64,000 nt of DNA, from contig NZ_CP108106.1 in the NCBI RefSeq assembly GCF_041435195.1, forward strand, positions 2,170,001 through 2,234,000, read 5' to 3'. A model generated the notes under the pieces. That model was not told where the DNA came from and did not search any database. It worked only from the letters and a program-made list of their open reading frames with translations. A program made the translations under genes and the position numbers. Positions 28,773 through 42,522 of this stretch are shown in pieces. Each line of letters begins with the position of its first letter. Positions within the stretch are counted from its first letter, which is position 1. This stretch comes from Streptomyces sp. NBC_00224. Lineage in GTDB: Bacteria; Actinomycetota; Actinomycetes; Streptomycetales; Streptomycetaceae.

Positions 28773-29870
28773 ATGGGCTCCGGCCGCAAGACCATGACCG
28801 TCTTCGTCACTCTGCTGTCGGGGTTGATTCTCGTCATCACGGGAATCGCCCTGCACTGGCCCTACTGGGCTTGGCCCGCACTAGGGGTTCTCCTGGTCGC
28901 CGCCGCTGTGGCGATCCATCGGATCATCGGCGGGGACGGCGGGGACTTTCCACGTGAATACACACTGGAACCCGATCTTCCGATTCCCCCGGCTCCACGC
29001 CAGGAGCAGCGGGTCGGCGAAGTGGCCCTCCCCAGCGTTGTCGCCGACTACGACTTTGTGTTCTCGGCCACGGTCCGCTGGACCCTGCTGGACCCACCCG
29101 ACGGTGCACCCCTCATCAACCCCGCCGGACTGGCCGTCGACGCCGTCCTCAAGCGGGCCCGGGAGATCACCGTGGAGCAGCCACCCACCCGGAGCAAACT
29201 GGCGCAACACGCGCTGGACGGCGCCCTGGGGATGATGCAGCCGGACGTCACAGGGCGCGTACTCGCCATGGCGCGAGACGTCTCGCTGAGCCTCCCCGAC
29301 ACGGACCGGGAACGGCTGGCCAAGCTGTCCGCCGTACGCAAGAACGAGGACGTATGGGAACACCAGCGCAATCATGAGCGCAACAAGCGCGCCTATCTCG
29401 GCGGCGACGTCCTGAAGGACACCGGCAGCGCGGTCGTCTGGTGGCTGTCGCGGAACGAGGAGCACATCGAAGGGGCCGTCGACCGTATCGGTGTCCTCGC
29501 CCGGCTGACCGCCGCGGCCAACAACGAGGAGGTCGCTCCGCAGTTCCAGCATCTGTTCCCTCCACAGCCCCAGGCGGATCCCGCTGCGGCGGAACAGCCG
29601 TCGGCGGACGCCGACTCGGCAGAACCGTTCACCTCGGAGGCTTCCGGTACGGGATCCGAGGTCCTGGTGGACGATCTGCTGAGCTGGTTCGGCTTCGGGC
29701 CGGAAGACCCTGACCTGCTGCTGTTTGCGGAACGGCTCGCCGATGTCGCCGAGAAGCACGGGAAGGGCGAGGCTGCGGAGGCCATCAAGCGCCGCGTCGG
29801 AGGACCGGGGTCGCAAGACCAGGAGCCGGAGGCGCCATCGAATGAGCCCCCGGTGGACGGATCAGGGTGA
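28773..29870 (+). CDS. Two-helix membrane protein of the TIR-STAND cluster
   Basis: This 365-residue protein has two transmembrane helices near the N-terminus (VFVTLLSGLILVITGIAL at about 10-27 and WPALGVLLVAAAVAIH at about 33-49). A cytoplasmic beta-rich segment (VADYDFVFSATVRWTLLD) and a helical charged stretch (RKNEDVWEHQRNHERNKRAY) follow; this order recalls an SPFH/band-7 domain, but the match is weak. An acidic Pro/Ala linker and a short C-terminal helical domain end it. ATG 28773 follows GGAGG at 28762-28766. It lies 25 bases after the receptor gene; its role is unknown. Confidence 0.6.
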   Translation: MGSGRKTMTVFVTLLSGLILVITGIALHWPYWAWPALGVLLVAAAVAIHRIIGGDGGDFPREYTLEPDLPIPPAPRQEQRVGEVALPSVVADYDFVFSATVRWTLLDPPDGAPLINPAGLAVDAVLKRAREITVEQPPTRSKLAQHALDGALGMMQPDVTGRVLAMARDVSLSLPDTDRERLAKLSAVRKNEDVWEHQRNHERNKRAYLGGDVLKDTGSAVVWWLSRNEEHIEGAVDRIGVLARLTAAANNEEVAPQFQHLFPPQPQADPAAAEQPSADADSAEPFTSEASGTGSEVLVDDLLSWFGFGPEDPDLLLFAERLADVAEKHGKGEAAEAIKRRVGGPGSQDQEPEAPSNEPPVDGSG

Positions 29871-29880
29871 GCCGAACGCG

Positions 29881-29915
29881 CGACAGCCCCGGACCATCGA
29901 GATCCGGGGCTGTCG
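29881..29915. terminator. Hairpin closing the accessory cluster
   Basis: CGACAGCCCCGGA at 29881-29893 pairs perfectly with TCCGGGGCTGTCG at 29903-29915. It lies between the converging membrane-protein gene and metK and can stop both. Confidence 0.8.
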
Positions 29916-29928
29916 TACAGGGGTTCGC

Positions 29929-31137
<1,209 letters not shown>

Positions 31138-31378
31138 AACGCTCCCTGGGGTTGCAGCGGCTGCTGGCTGATCATGGGTGGGACGGGTCGGAGGCTGCGC
31201 CCGACGTCGTTCCACGACCAGTTTATCGGTCGGTACCGGTCACTGGGCCACTTGTCTCGCACATTGAAAGCTCTGTGACCTGCGACACCGCATTCTGCGG
31301 TACGAAGATCGGCCCTCGCCAGAGGCTCCGGGGCCGGTATTTGGCGGGTTTCGGGCGGCCGTGAAGGCGCACGTGAAT

Positions 31379-32581
31379 TTATGCGAAACGCGGGACGACA
31401 AGATCCCACACCACGTCCGCGAGCGCTTCCTTGGGCCCGTACGGAACCGGGGTCTCGGCTCCGTCGGCGGCCAGCACGACCGCCTCGTTCTCCTCCGAGC
31501 CGAAGGTCTTGCGCTCCCCCACCTCATTGACGACCAACAGGTCACAGCCCTTGCGCCGGAGTTTCAGGCGGCCGTTGGCGAGGACGTCGTCGGTCTCTGC
31601 GGCGAAGCCGACGACCACCTGGCCGGGGCGCGGCCGGTCGGCGGAGAGCTCGGCGAGGATGTCGGGGTTGCGGACCAGGGCGAGCGGCGCGGGCTCCTGG
31701 CCGTCCTTCTTCTTGATCTTCCCGGCGGCGTACGACTCCGGCCGGAAATCGGCCACGGCGGCCGCCATGACCACCGCGTCCGCCTCCGAGGCGGCCTTCA
31801 GCACCGCCTCCCGCAGTTGCACAGCGGTGCCCACCCGGACGACGTCCACCCCGGCCGGGTCGGGCAGCCCGGTGTTGGCCTCGATCAGCGTGACCCGGGC
31901 CCCCCGGGCGACGGCCGTGCGGGCCAGGGCGTACCCCTGCTTCCCGGAGGAACGGTTCCCCAGGTAGCGGACCGGGTCCAGCGGCTCACGCGTGCCGCCC
32001 GCGCTGACCACCACATGGCGGCCCTCCAGGTCCCGCTCGCCGGTGCCCCGGGCAAGCACCCGACGACAGACCTCGAAGATCTCCGCGGGCTCGGGGAGGC
32101 GCCCCTTGCCGGTGTCGACGCCGGTGAGGCGGCCGACGGCGGGCTCGATGACGACCGCGCCCCGGCGGCGCAGCGTCGCCACGTTCTCCTGGGTGGCGGG
32201 GTGCTCCCACATCTCGGTGTGCATCGCGGGTGCGAAGACGACCGGACAGCGGGCGGTGAGCAGGGTGTTGGTGAGCAGGTCGTCGGCGAGGCCGTGGGCC
32301 GCCTTGGCCAGCATGTCGGCGGTGGCGGGGGCGACCACCACGAGGTCGGCCTGCTGGCCGATCCGCACGTGCGGCACCTCGTGGACGTCGTTCCAGACCT
32401 CGGTGGAGACCGGGTGCCCGGAGAGCGCCGACCAGGTGGCCGCACCCACGAAGTGCAGCGCCGACGCGGTCGGCACCACACGCGTGTCGTGCCCGGACTC
32501 GGTCAGCCGGCGCAGCAGCTCGCACGCCTTGTAGGCGGCGATCCCACCGCTGACCCCCAGAACGACCTTCGGCTTGTCCAC
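31379..32581 (-). CDS. coaBC: Bifunctional CoaBC (phosphopantothenoylcysteine synthetase/decarboxylase)
   Basis: This 400-residue bifunctional enzyme couples cysteine to phosphopantothenate and decarboxylates the product in coenzyme A synthesis. The N-terminal flavin domain shows VVLGVSGGIAAYKA and the ATADMLAKAAHGLADDLLTN active region; the C-terminal CoaB domain shows VVVSAGGTREPLDPVRYLGN and NRSSGKQG. GTG 32581 gives the family start DKPKVVLGVSGG, with GGGGAG 7 bases upstream; ATG 32596 is an alternative. Confidence 0.94.
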   Translation of the reverse strand: MDKPKVVLGVSGGIAAYKACELLRRLTESGHDTRVVPTASALHFVGAATWSALSGHPVSTEVWNDVHEVPHVRIGQQADLVVVAPATADMLAKAAHGLADDLLTNTLLTARCPVVFAPAMHTEMWEHPATQENVATLRRRGAVVIEPAVGRLTGVDTGKGRLPEPAEIFEVCRRVLARGTGERDLEGRHVVVSAGGTREPLDPVRYLGNRSSGKQGYALARTAVARGARVTLIEANTGLPDPAGVDVVRVGTAVQLREAVLKAASEADAVVMAAAVADFRPESYAAGKIKKKDGQEPAPLALVRNPDILAELSADRPRPGQVVVGFAAETDDVLANGRLKLRRKGCDLLVVNEVGERKTFGSEENEAVVLAADGAETPVPYGPKEALADVVWDLVVPRFA

Positions 32582-32623
32582 CGCGTCTCCCCGCATTCGG
32601 ATACGTACCCCCCCTATGACACA

Positions 32624-32658
32624 CCACAGGCCCGGCAGTCGCGCTGCCGGGCCTGTGG
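32624..32658. terminator. 15-bp perfect hairpin after rpoZ
   Basis: CCACAGGCCCGGCAG at 32624-32638 pairs with CTGCCGGGCCTGTGG at 32644-32658 around TCGCG. It lies between the end of rpoZ and the start of coaBC on the same strand and probably terminates the gmk-rpoZ transcript. Confidence 0.75.
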
Positions 32659-32676
32659 TCAGATGAAACGGAGGCC

Positions 32677-32949
32677 TTACTGAGCCGGGCCCTCGATGGC
32701 CTCGGAGGTCAGCAGACCCGCGTTGATCTCGCGAAGCGCGATAGAGAGCGGCTTCTCGTGGACGTGGGTGTCCACCAGGGGGCCGACGTACTCCAGCAGG
32801 CCCTCACCGAGCTGCGAGTAGTAAGCGTTGATCTGGCGCGCGCGCTTGGCGGCGTAGATCACGAGGCTGTACTTCGAGTCGGTTGCTTCGAGCAGCTCAT
32901 CAATCGGCGGGTTGATGATGCCCTCGGGCGTGGTGATGGAAGAGGACAC
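32677..32949 (-). CDS. rpoZ: RNA polymerase omega subunit
   Basis: This 90-residue protein assembles with the beta' subunit of RNA polymerase. It carries the omega core [20 protein letters not shown] followed by [11 protein letters not shown]. Length equals that of other Streptomyces omega subunits. The GTG at 32949 gives [10 protein letters not shown] at the N-terminus. It lies 26 bases downstream of gmk. Confidence 0.96.
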   Translation of the reverse strand: MSSSITTPEGIINPPIDELLEATDSKYSLVIYAAKRARQINAYYSQLGEGLLEYVGPLVDTHVHEKPLSIALREINAGLLTSEAIEGPAQ

Positions 32950-32975
32950 GTCTGCCTTCCGAAGGGGAATAAAGA

Positions 32976-33569
32976 TCAAACAACTTTCATCAAGGCTAGC
33001 AGCTCGCGCGCCACATCCTCGACGGAGGTATTGACCAGCGTCGTATCGAACTCCGACTCTGCGGCCAATTCCCCCTTCGCGGCCGCCAGCCGACGCTCGA
33101 TGACGTCGGGCGCCTCGGTCCCCCGGCCGGTGAGCCGGCGGACCAGCTCGTCCCAGCTCGGCGGGGCCAGGAAGACGAGCAGTGCCTCGGGCATCGACTC
33201 GCGCACCAGCCGGGCGCCCTGGAGATCGATCTCCAGGAGGACCGGCTCGCCTGCCTCCAGGCGGTCCAGGACGGCGCGGCGCGGTGTGCCGTAGCGGTTG
33301 CCCGCGAATTCGGCCCACTCAAGCAGTTCGCCATTGGCGATCAGCTTGTCGAATTCCTCGTCGTCCACGAAGAAGTAGTGAACGCCGTGGCGCTCGCCGG
33401 GGCGCGGCTTGCGGGTCGTCGCCGACACCGAGAGCCAGACCTCGGGATGAACCTTGCGCATATGAGCGACGACCGTGCTCTTGCCGACCCCGGAGGGGCC
33501 GGAGAGCACGGTCAGCCGCGGACGTGCGTCCGGGGGTACGGGGGATGACCCCCGGGGTGTAGCTGCCAT
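32976..33569 (-). CDS. gmk: Guanylate kinase
   Basis: This 197-residue enzyme phosphorylates GMP to GDP. It has the P-loop [11 protein letters not shown] near residue 23, the GMP-binding [13 protein letters not shown] and [12 protein letters not shown] segments, and [10 protein letters not shown]. The N-terminal 17 residues are a Pro-rich extension common in actinobacteria. It lies between ihf and rpoZ on the same strand, the conserved actinobacterial order. Confidence 0.96.
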   Translation of the reverse strand: MAATPRGSSPVPPDARPRLTVLSGPSGVGKSTVVAHMRKVHPEVWLSVSATTRKPRPGERHGVHYFFVDDEEFDKLIANGELLEWAEFAGNRYGTPRRAVLDRLEAGEPVLLEIDLQGARLVRESMPEALLVFLAPPSWDELVRRLTGRGTEAPDVIERRLAAAKGELAAESEFDTTLVNTSVEDVARELLALMKVV

Positions 33570-33607
33570 GCAGCGATTATTCCAGCTTCCCGGGGGTGCC
33601 CGGGACG

Positions 33608-33931
33608 TCAGGCCCCCGCACCGCCGAACTCGCGCTCAAGGGATGCGATCTGGTTGGAGCCGAGACCCCGCACACGGCGGCTCTCGGAGATCCCCAGCCG
33701 CTCCATGATCTGCTTGGCCCGGACCTTGCCCACGCCGGGCAGGGACTCAAGCAGGGCGGAGACCTTCATCTTGCCGATGACGTCGTTCTCCTGGCCCTGC
33801 TTGATGACCTCGTGGAGGGAGGCGCCGGAGTGCTTGAGTCGATTCTTGACCTCGGCCCGCTCCCGGCGAGCCGCGGCGGCCTTTTCGAGCGCGGCTGCGC
33901 GCTGTTCAGGGGTAAGGGGCGGAAGAGCCAC
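33608..33931 (-). CDS. ihf: Actinobacterial integration host factor (sIHF)
   Basis: This 107-residue nucleoid-associated protein is nearly the same as the Streptomyces sIHF I recall. It has a long N-terminal helix ([20 protein letters not shown]) and a helix-two-turn-helix region with [18 protein letters not shown]. It binds and bends DNA and influences nucleoid shape and antibiotic production. The GTG at 33931 is set by GAGGTGAC upstream. The 275 bases upstream, toward pyrF, hold the pyr terminator and presumably the ihf promoter. Confidence 0.96.
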   Translation of the reverse strand: MALPPLTPEQRAAALEKAAAARRERAEVKNRLKHSGASLHEVIKQGQENDVIGKMKVSALLESLPGVGKVRAKQIMERLGISESRRVRGLGSNQIASLEREFGGAGA

Positions 33932-34092
33932 GCCTACGTCACCTCGGATGTCGAACTGTCGGATACGGACCGGTGCGGAACCTAGGCGCTCCACACCAGG
34001 CGAGCAACGAGCGGCGAACAATGTCCGTTCGCTCGTCTCTGCTCTCGTCGGAGACTAGCGGCCAGGACCGCTCCAGTCAGCGAGAACAGACG

Positions 34093-34124
34093 AAAAGTCC
34101 TGGTCAGCCTCTGCCGACCAGGAC
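34093..34124 (-). terminator. Rho-independent terminator of the pyr operon
   Basis: On the minus strand GTCCTGGTC (34124-34116) pairs with GACCAGGAC (34105-34097) around a 10-base loop and is followed at once by TTTT (34096-34093). It lies about 80 bases after pyrF, the last pyr gene. Confidence 0.85.
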
Positions 34125-34206
34125 ATTCGCGACATAACACCCCGGTTTTGGGTAAGGATTGCGTCAACCTTTGGCGCGCGGACTCCGGCGAAGGGCGCGC
34201 ACGCCG

Positions 34207-35046
34207 CTAGGCCGAGGCCACCGCCGTACGGATCTCGTCCGCGAAACGGGCGGCCGAATCCCGCAGTCCCGCGAGGTCGGGACCGTGACGCAGAACACCT
34301 CGGCTGACGTTCGGGACCACGTTGCGGACGGCCGCGCCGAACACCGCGGGAAGGTCCGCGGCCGTCGCGCCCTGCGCGCCGATGCCCGGAGCGAGCAGCG
34401 GCCCGTTGATGTCGAGGTCGAAGGCCGACAGATCGCCGAGGGTCGCCCCCACCACGGCGCCGAACGAGCCCATCGGGGTCGCGCCCGCGTTCTCGTCCGC
34501 CAGGTGCGCCAGCATGGTCGCGCCGATCGTGCGGCCGTCCTCGCGCACCGCGCGCTGCACCTCCGCACCCTCCGGGTTGGAGGTCAGGGCGAGCACGAAG
34601 AGCCCGGCGCCGCTCTCGCGGGCCAGCTCCACGGCGGGCCCCAGCGAGCCGTAGCCGAGGTAGGGCGAGACGGTGAGCGCGTCGGAGAACAGCGGCGCGT
34701 CCTTGTGCAGGAAGGTCTCGGCGTACGCGGCCATGGTGGAGCCGATGTCACCGCGCTTGGCGTCCATCAGGACCAGGGTTCCGGCCGCGCGGGCGTCCGC
34801 CACGGTCCGCTCCAGGACCGCGATGCCGCGCGAGCCGAAGCGCTCGAAGAACGCCGCCTGCGGCTTGAAGACGGCCACCTGGTCGGCCAGGGCCTCCACG
34901 ACCGTACGGGAGAACCTCTCCAGGCCCGCGATGTCGTCACCGAGGCCCCAGTCGGCGAGCAGCGAGGCGTGCGGGTCGATGCCGACGCAGAGCGGACCGC
35001 GCTCGTCCATGGCGTGGCGCAGCCGCGCGCCGAAGGGAAGAGTCAC
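34207..35046 (-). CDS. pyrF: Orotidine-5'-phosphate decarboxylase (type 2)
   Basis: This 279-residue enzyme makes UMP from OMP. It is the longer type 2 form, with LCVGIDPHASLL, KPQAAFFERFG, the catalytic LVLMDAKRGDIGSTM (Lys and Asp), SPYLGYGS and a C-terminal APGIGAQG phosphate loop. GTG 35046 overlaps the pyrD stop by 4 bases, so the two are translationally coupled. It is the last gene of the pyrimidine operon. Confidence 0.96.
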   Translation of the reverse strand: MTLPFGARLRHAMDERGPLCVGIDPHASLLADWGLGDDIAGLERFSRTVVEALADQVAVFKPQAAFFERFGSRGIAVLERTVADARAAGTLVLMDAKRGDIGSTMAAYAETFLHKDAPLFSDALTVSPYLGYGSLGPAVELARESGAGLFVLALTSNPEGAEVQRAVREDGRTIGATMLAHLADENAGATPMGSFGAVVGATLGDLSAFDLDINGPLLAPGIGAQGATAADLPAVFGAAVRNVVPNVSRGVLRHGPDLAGLRDSAARFADEIRTAVASA

Positions 35047-36152
35047 TTCACGGCCTTTCGGGTCTCGGCGCCGACGGCCTCGGCGAGAGTGGCGTACGGG
35101 GAGGCGGCGAGCCGGGCCGCGAGGCCCTTGTGGATCGCCCGGCCCCAGAAGGGGCCCTGGTAGATGAAGGCGCTGTAGCCCTGGACCAGGGTGGCCCCGG
35201 CCAGGATCCGCTGCCAGGCGTCCTCGGCCGTCTCGATGCCGCCGACGCCCACCAGGGTGATCGAGTTGCCCACGCGCGCGTAGAGGCGGCTCAGGACCTC
35301 CAGGGAGCGCTCCTTGAGGGGGGCGCCGGAGAGGCCGCCGGTCTCCTTCACGAGCGCCGGGTCCGACTTCAGGCCGAGGCTCTCGCGCGCGATGGTCGTG
35401 TTGGTGGCGATGATGCCGTCCAGGCCGAGCTCGACCGCGAGGTCGGCGACGGCGTCGACGTCCTCGTCCGCGAGGTCCGGGGCGATCTTGACGAGCAGCG
35501 GCACCCGCCGGGAGGTCACCGTGCGGTCGGCGGCCTCGCGCACTGCGGTGAGCAGCGGCCGCAGCGACTCGGTCGCCTGGAGGTTGCGCAGCCCGGGCGT
35601 GTTCGGGGAGGACACGTTCACCACGAGGTAGTCGGCGTGCGCGGCGAGCCGCTCGGTCGACTTCACGTAGTCGGCGGCGGCGTCCGCCTCGGCGACGACC
35701 TTGGTCTTGCCGATGTTGACGCCGACCGTCGTACGGAAGACGGCCTTACGGGCCGCCAGGCGCTCGGCCACGGCCGCCGAACCCTCGTTGTTGAAGCCCA
35801 TGCGGTTGATCAGCGCGCGGTCCTGGACCAGCCGGAACAGCCGCTTCTTGGGGTTGCCGGACTGGGCCTCGCCGGTGACCGTGCCGATCTCGATGTGGTC
35901 GAAGCCGAGCATCGACATGCCGTCGATCGCCACGGCGTTCTTGTCGAAGCCCGCGGCGAGGCCGAACGGGCCGTGCATCCGCAGGCCGAACGCCTCGGTG
36001 CGCAGCTCCTCGAAGCGGGGCGCGAGCGCGGCCGCGACGAACGTGCGCAGGACGGGGATCCGGGCGGCGAGGCGGATCCAGCGGAAGGCCAGGTAGTGGG
36101 CCTGCTCCGGGTCCATCCGCTTGAAGACCAGGTTGAAGAACAGCTTGTACAT
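35043..36152 (-). CDS. pyrD: Dihydroorotate dehydrogenase (quinone, class 2)
   Basis: This 369-residue flavoenzyme oxidises dihydroorotate to orotate using the quinone pool. The N-terminal amphipathic segment ([22 protein letters not shown]) marks the membrane-associated class 2. FMN and substrate motifs include [34 protein letters not shown] with the Ser base, and [13 protein letters not shown]. It is 57 bases downstream of carB with a hairpin between, and is coupled to pyrF. Confidence 0.96.
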   Translation of the reverse strand: MYKLFFNLVFKRMDPEQAHYLAFRWIRLAARIPVLRTFVAAALAPRFEELRTEAFGLRMHGPFGLAAGFDKNAVAIDGMSMLGFDHIEIGTVTGEAQSGNPKKRLFRLVQDRALINRMGFNNEGSAAVAERLAARKAVFRTTVGVNIGKTKVVAEADAAADYVKSTERLAAHADYLVVNVSSPNTPGLRNLQATESLRPLLTAVREAADRTVTSRRVPLLVKIAPDLADEDVDAVADLAVELGLDGIIATNTTIARESLGLKSDPALVKETGGLSGAPLKERSLEVLSRLYARVGNSITLVGVGGIETAEDAWQRILAGATLVQGYSAFIYQGPFWGRAIHKGLAARLAASPYATLAEAVGAETRKAVK

Positions 36153-36171
36153 GTCGGAGTCCTCATGCGGA

Positions 36172-36198
36172 GGGGGACACCGGATTCCGGTGTCCCCC
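36172..36198. terminator. 12-bp perfect hairpin between carB and pyrD
   Basis: GGGGGACACCGG at 36172-36183 pairs with CCGGTGTCCCCC at 36187-36198 around ATT. No T-run follows on the minus strand, so it may be an RNA-stability or attenuation element inside the operon and not a full stop. Confidence 0.5.
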
Positions 36199-36209
36199 TC
36201 GGGCGTTTG

Positions 36210-39510
<3,301 letters not shown>

Positions 39511-39518
<8 letters not shown>

Positions 39519-40650
39519 GCTGGCCCTCCATGAGCTCTACGAAGCGGTCGAACAGGTACGCGGCGTCGTGCGGGCCCGCGGCGGCTTCGGGGTGGTACTG
39601 GACGCTGAAGGCCGGCTGGTCGAGCAGCTGGAGGCCCTCCACCACGTTGTCGTTGAGGCAGACGTGGGAGACCTGGGCGCGGCCGAAGGGGGTGTCGGAG
39701 ACCTCGTCGAGCGGGGCGTCGACGGCGAATCCGTGGTTGTGCGCGGTGACCTCGACCTTGCCGGTCGTGCGGTCCTGCACGGGCTGGTTGATACCGCGGT
39801 GGCCGTACTTCAGCTTGTACGTGCCGAAGCCGAGCGCGCGGCCCAGGATCTGGTTGCCGAAGCAGATGCCGAACAGCGGCGTCTTCCGCTCCAGGACGGC
39901 CTTCATCACGGAGACCGGGCCGTCGGCGGTGGACGGGTCGCCGGGGCCGTTGGAGAAGAACACGCCGTCCGGGTTCACCGCGTACACGTCCTCCACCGTG
40001 GCGGTCGCGGGCAGCACGTGCACCTCGATGCCGCGCTCGGCCATCCGGTGCGGGGTCATGCCCTTGATGCCGAGGTCGACGGCGGCCACGGTGAACTTCT
40101 TCTCACCGATCGCCGGGACGACGTACGCCTCCTTGGTGGCGACCTCGGCGGAGAGGTCCGCGCCCTGCATCTCGGGGGCCTGGCGGACCTCGGCGAGCAT
40201 GGTGCCCGCGTCGGGCAGCGCGTTGCCGGAGAAGATGCCGACGCGCATCGCGCCGCGCTCGCGCAGATGGCGGGTCAGGGCGCGGGTGTCGATGCCGGAG
40301 ATGCCGACGACGCCCTGCCGGCGCAGCTCCTCGTCGAGCGAGCGCTTGGCGCGCCAGTTGGAGGGCACGCGCGCGGGGTCGCGCACGACGTATCCGGCGA
40401 CCCAGATCCGCTGCGACTCGGGGTCCTCGTCGTTGACGCCGGTGTTGCCGACGTGCGGCGCGGTCATCACGACGACCTGGCGGTGGTACGACGGGTCGGT
40501 GAGGGTCTCCTGGTAGCCGGTCATGCCGGTGGAGAACACGGCCTCGCCGAAGGTCACCCCCACGGCCCCGTAGGCGCGGCCGTGGAACGTACGGCCGTCC
40601 TCCAGGACGAGTACTGCGGGAGCCTTGGCTCCTCTGGTGGAGGTCGTCAT
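39511..40650 (-). CDS. carA: Carbamoyl-phosphate synthase small subunit
   Basis: This 379-residue glutaminase subunit supplies ammonia to CarB. It has the N-terminal domain with [15 protein letters not shown] and a class I glutamine amidotransferase domain with the nucleophile Cys in [12 protein letters not shown] and the His-Glu pair in [11 protein letters not shown] 40650 overlaps the stop of the upstream membrane-protein gene by 4 bases. Confidence 0.97.
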
Positions 40651-41237
40651 CGTGCGGCGCCTTCCGTCGTGGTGGTGGGGTGGTTCATGGAGTTGATGGC
40701 CTCGATCCAGGCGGCGTGCTCGGCCGCCCGGTCGGAGCGGAAGCCGGAGTCGATCAGCTTGTCGCCGTGCGCCCAGGTGACGACCAGCAGGCCGCCCTCC
40801 GGGAGGACCTTTCCGGCGATGGCCTTCTCGGACCGGGCCTCGCGCAGCGCCTCGGCCGGGATGAAGAAGTCGTTCGCCCCGGGGCGTACGACGTTCACTC
40901 CCTCGGCCGTCAGGGTGAGCTCGGCCTTGCTGCGTACGCCCAGACCGTGCGCGACGATCCGGTCGAGCCACTGCCCGGCCGTGGTGGAGCCGTGGTAGCG
41001 GCCGCTCATGCTCAGTGTCGCCGGGCCGGTCGCCTTGGGCACGGCGGGCAGCTCGGGCAGGTCCGACTGGAGGGTGCCGCGCCACTTCCAGCCCTGGCGC
41101 ATCAGCCAGTACACGAGGCCGATGAAGATCAGCACGCCGACGACCCAGGCGATCCGGGCCCCCCAGTGCGTCACCTCTGCCGACTTCTGCTCATCGGCCA
41201 GCGTCTGTACGCCGAGATTGAAGAGTGCAGATGTCAT
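40647..41237 (-). CDS. Membrane protein of the pyr operon, PH-like domain
   Basis: This 196-residue protein has one transmembrane helix ([20 protein letters not shown], about residues 27-46) and a cytoplasmic domain that resembles the PH-like domain of a conserved Streptomyces protein found at this spot between pyrC and carA. Its ATG overlaps the pyrC stop and its stop overlaps the carA start, each by 4 bases. Its job in the pyrimidine operon is unknown; fixed position suggests a link to CarAB or membrane-bound PyrD. Confidence 0.8.
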   Translation of the reverse strand: MTSALFNLGVQTLADEQKSAEVTHWGARIAWVVGVLIFIGLVYWLMRQGWKWRGTLQSDLPELPAVPKATGPATLSMSGRYHGSTTAGQWLDRIVAHGLGVRSKAELTLTAEGVNVVRPGANDFFIPAEALREARSEKAIAGKVLPEGGLLVVTWAHGDKLIDSGFRSDRAAEHAAWIEAINSMNHPTTTTEGAAR

Positions 41238-42520
41238 GCCAGCTTCCCGTCCACGACCGTCGCCCTGCCCCGCAGGAAGGTGTGGGTGACGCGACCCGGC
41301 AGCTCGCGGCCCTCGTACGGGGTGTTGCGGCTGCGGGAGGCGAAGCCCGCGGGGTTCACGGGACCACGGTATGCCGGATCCAGCAGCGTGAGGTTGGCGG
41401 GCTCGCCTGCCGAGACGGGGCGGCCGTGGTCCTCGGCGCCGCCGATCCTGGCGGGCTTGACCGACATGCGGTCGGCGACGTCGGCCCAGTTCATCAGGCC
41501 GGAGTCGACCATCGTGTGCTGGACGACGGAGAGCGCGGTCTCCAGGCCCACCATGCCCATGGCGGCCGCGGCCCACTCGCAGTCCTTGTCCTCGTGCGGG
41601 TGCGGGGCGTGGTCGGTGGCGACGATGTCGATCGTGCCGTCCGCGAGCGCCTCGCGCAGCGCCATGACGTCGGCCTCGGTGCGCAGCGGCGGGTTCACCT
41701 TGTAGACCGGGTTGTACGAGCGGACCAGCTCGTCGGTGAGGAGCAGGTGGTGCGGGGTGACCTCGGCGGTGACGTCGATGCCGCGCGACTTGGCCCAGCG
41801 GACGATCTCGACCGAGCCGGCCGTGGAGAGGTGGCAGATGTGCACCCGGGAGCCGACGTGCTCGGCGAGCAGCACATCGCGCGCGATGATCGACTCCTCG
41901 GCGACGGCGGGCCAGCCGCCGAGGCCGAGCTCGGCCGAGACGATGCCCTCGTTCATCTGGGCGCCCTCGGTGAGGCGGGGCTCCTGGGCGTGCTGGGCGA
42001 CGACGCCGCCGAAGGCCTTCACGTACTCCAGGGCGCGGCGCATGATCACGGCGTCGTCCACGCACTTGCCGTCGTCGGAGAAGACGGTGACCCCGGCGGC
42101 CGAGTCGTGCATCGCGCCGAGCTCGGCGAGCTGCTTGCCCTCCAGGCCGACGGTGACGGCGCCGATGGGCTGCACGTCGCAGTAGCCGTGCTCGCGGCCG
42201 AGCCGCCAGACCTGCTCGACGACGCCCGCGGTGTCGGCGACCGGGAAGGTGTTGGCCATGGCGAACACCGAGGTGTACCCGCCGCGCGCGGCGGCCCGGG
42301 TGCCGGTCAGGACGGTCTCGGAGTCCTCGCGGCCCGGCTCGCGCAGATGGGTGTGGAGGTCGACGAGACCGGGGAGCAGGATCTGGCCCGCCGCGTCGAT
42401 CACCCGGGCGCCCTCGTCGGAGAGCCCGGTGCCGACGGCCGCGACCGTCTCGCCGTCGATCAGGACGTCCTGGACCTCGCCGCCCAGCACCTTCGCACCA
42501 CGGATGAGGATCTTGCTCAT
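41234..42520 (-). CDS. pyrC: Dihydroorotase
   Basis: This 428-residue enzyme cyclises carbamoyl aspartate to dihydroorotate. It is class I, with the metal-binding LVDLHTHLREPG, further His residues in VHICHLST and VTPHHLLLTD, NPPLRTEADV and the catalytic Asp in VATDHAPH. It ends two bases inside the next gene's start codon (ATGA overlap) and lies 2 bases downstream of pyrB. Confidence 0.97.
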   Translation of the reverse strand: MSKILIRGAKVLGGEVQDVLIDGETVAAVGTGLSDEGARVIDAAGQILLPGLVDLHTHLREPGREDSETVLTGTRAAARGGYTSVFAMANTFPVADTAGVVEQVWRLGREHGYCDVQPIGAVTVGLEGKQLAELGAMHDSAAGVTVFSDDGKCVDDAVIMRRALEYVKAFGGVVAQHAQEPRLTEGAQMNEGIVSAELGLGGWPAVAEESIIARDVLLAEHVGSRVHICHLSTAGSVEIVRWAKSRGIDVTAEVTPHHLLLTDELVRSYNPVYKVNPPLRTEADVMALREALADGTIDIVATDHAPHPHEDKDCEWAAAAMGMVGLETALSVVQHTMVDSGLMNWADVADRMSVKPARIGGAEDHGRPVSAGEPANLTLLDPAYRGPVNPAGFASRSRNTPYEGRELPGRVTHTFLRGRATVVDGKLA

Positions 42521-42522
42521 GA

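Noticed and set aside
31138..31378. Possible SAM riboswitch upstream of metK
   Set aside because: I could not find the conserved helices of any SAM riboswitch class; only weak inverted repeats and a -10-like TAAACT are visible. A covariance-model search would settle it.
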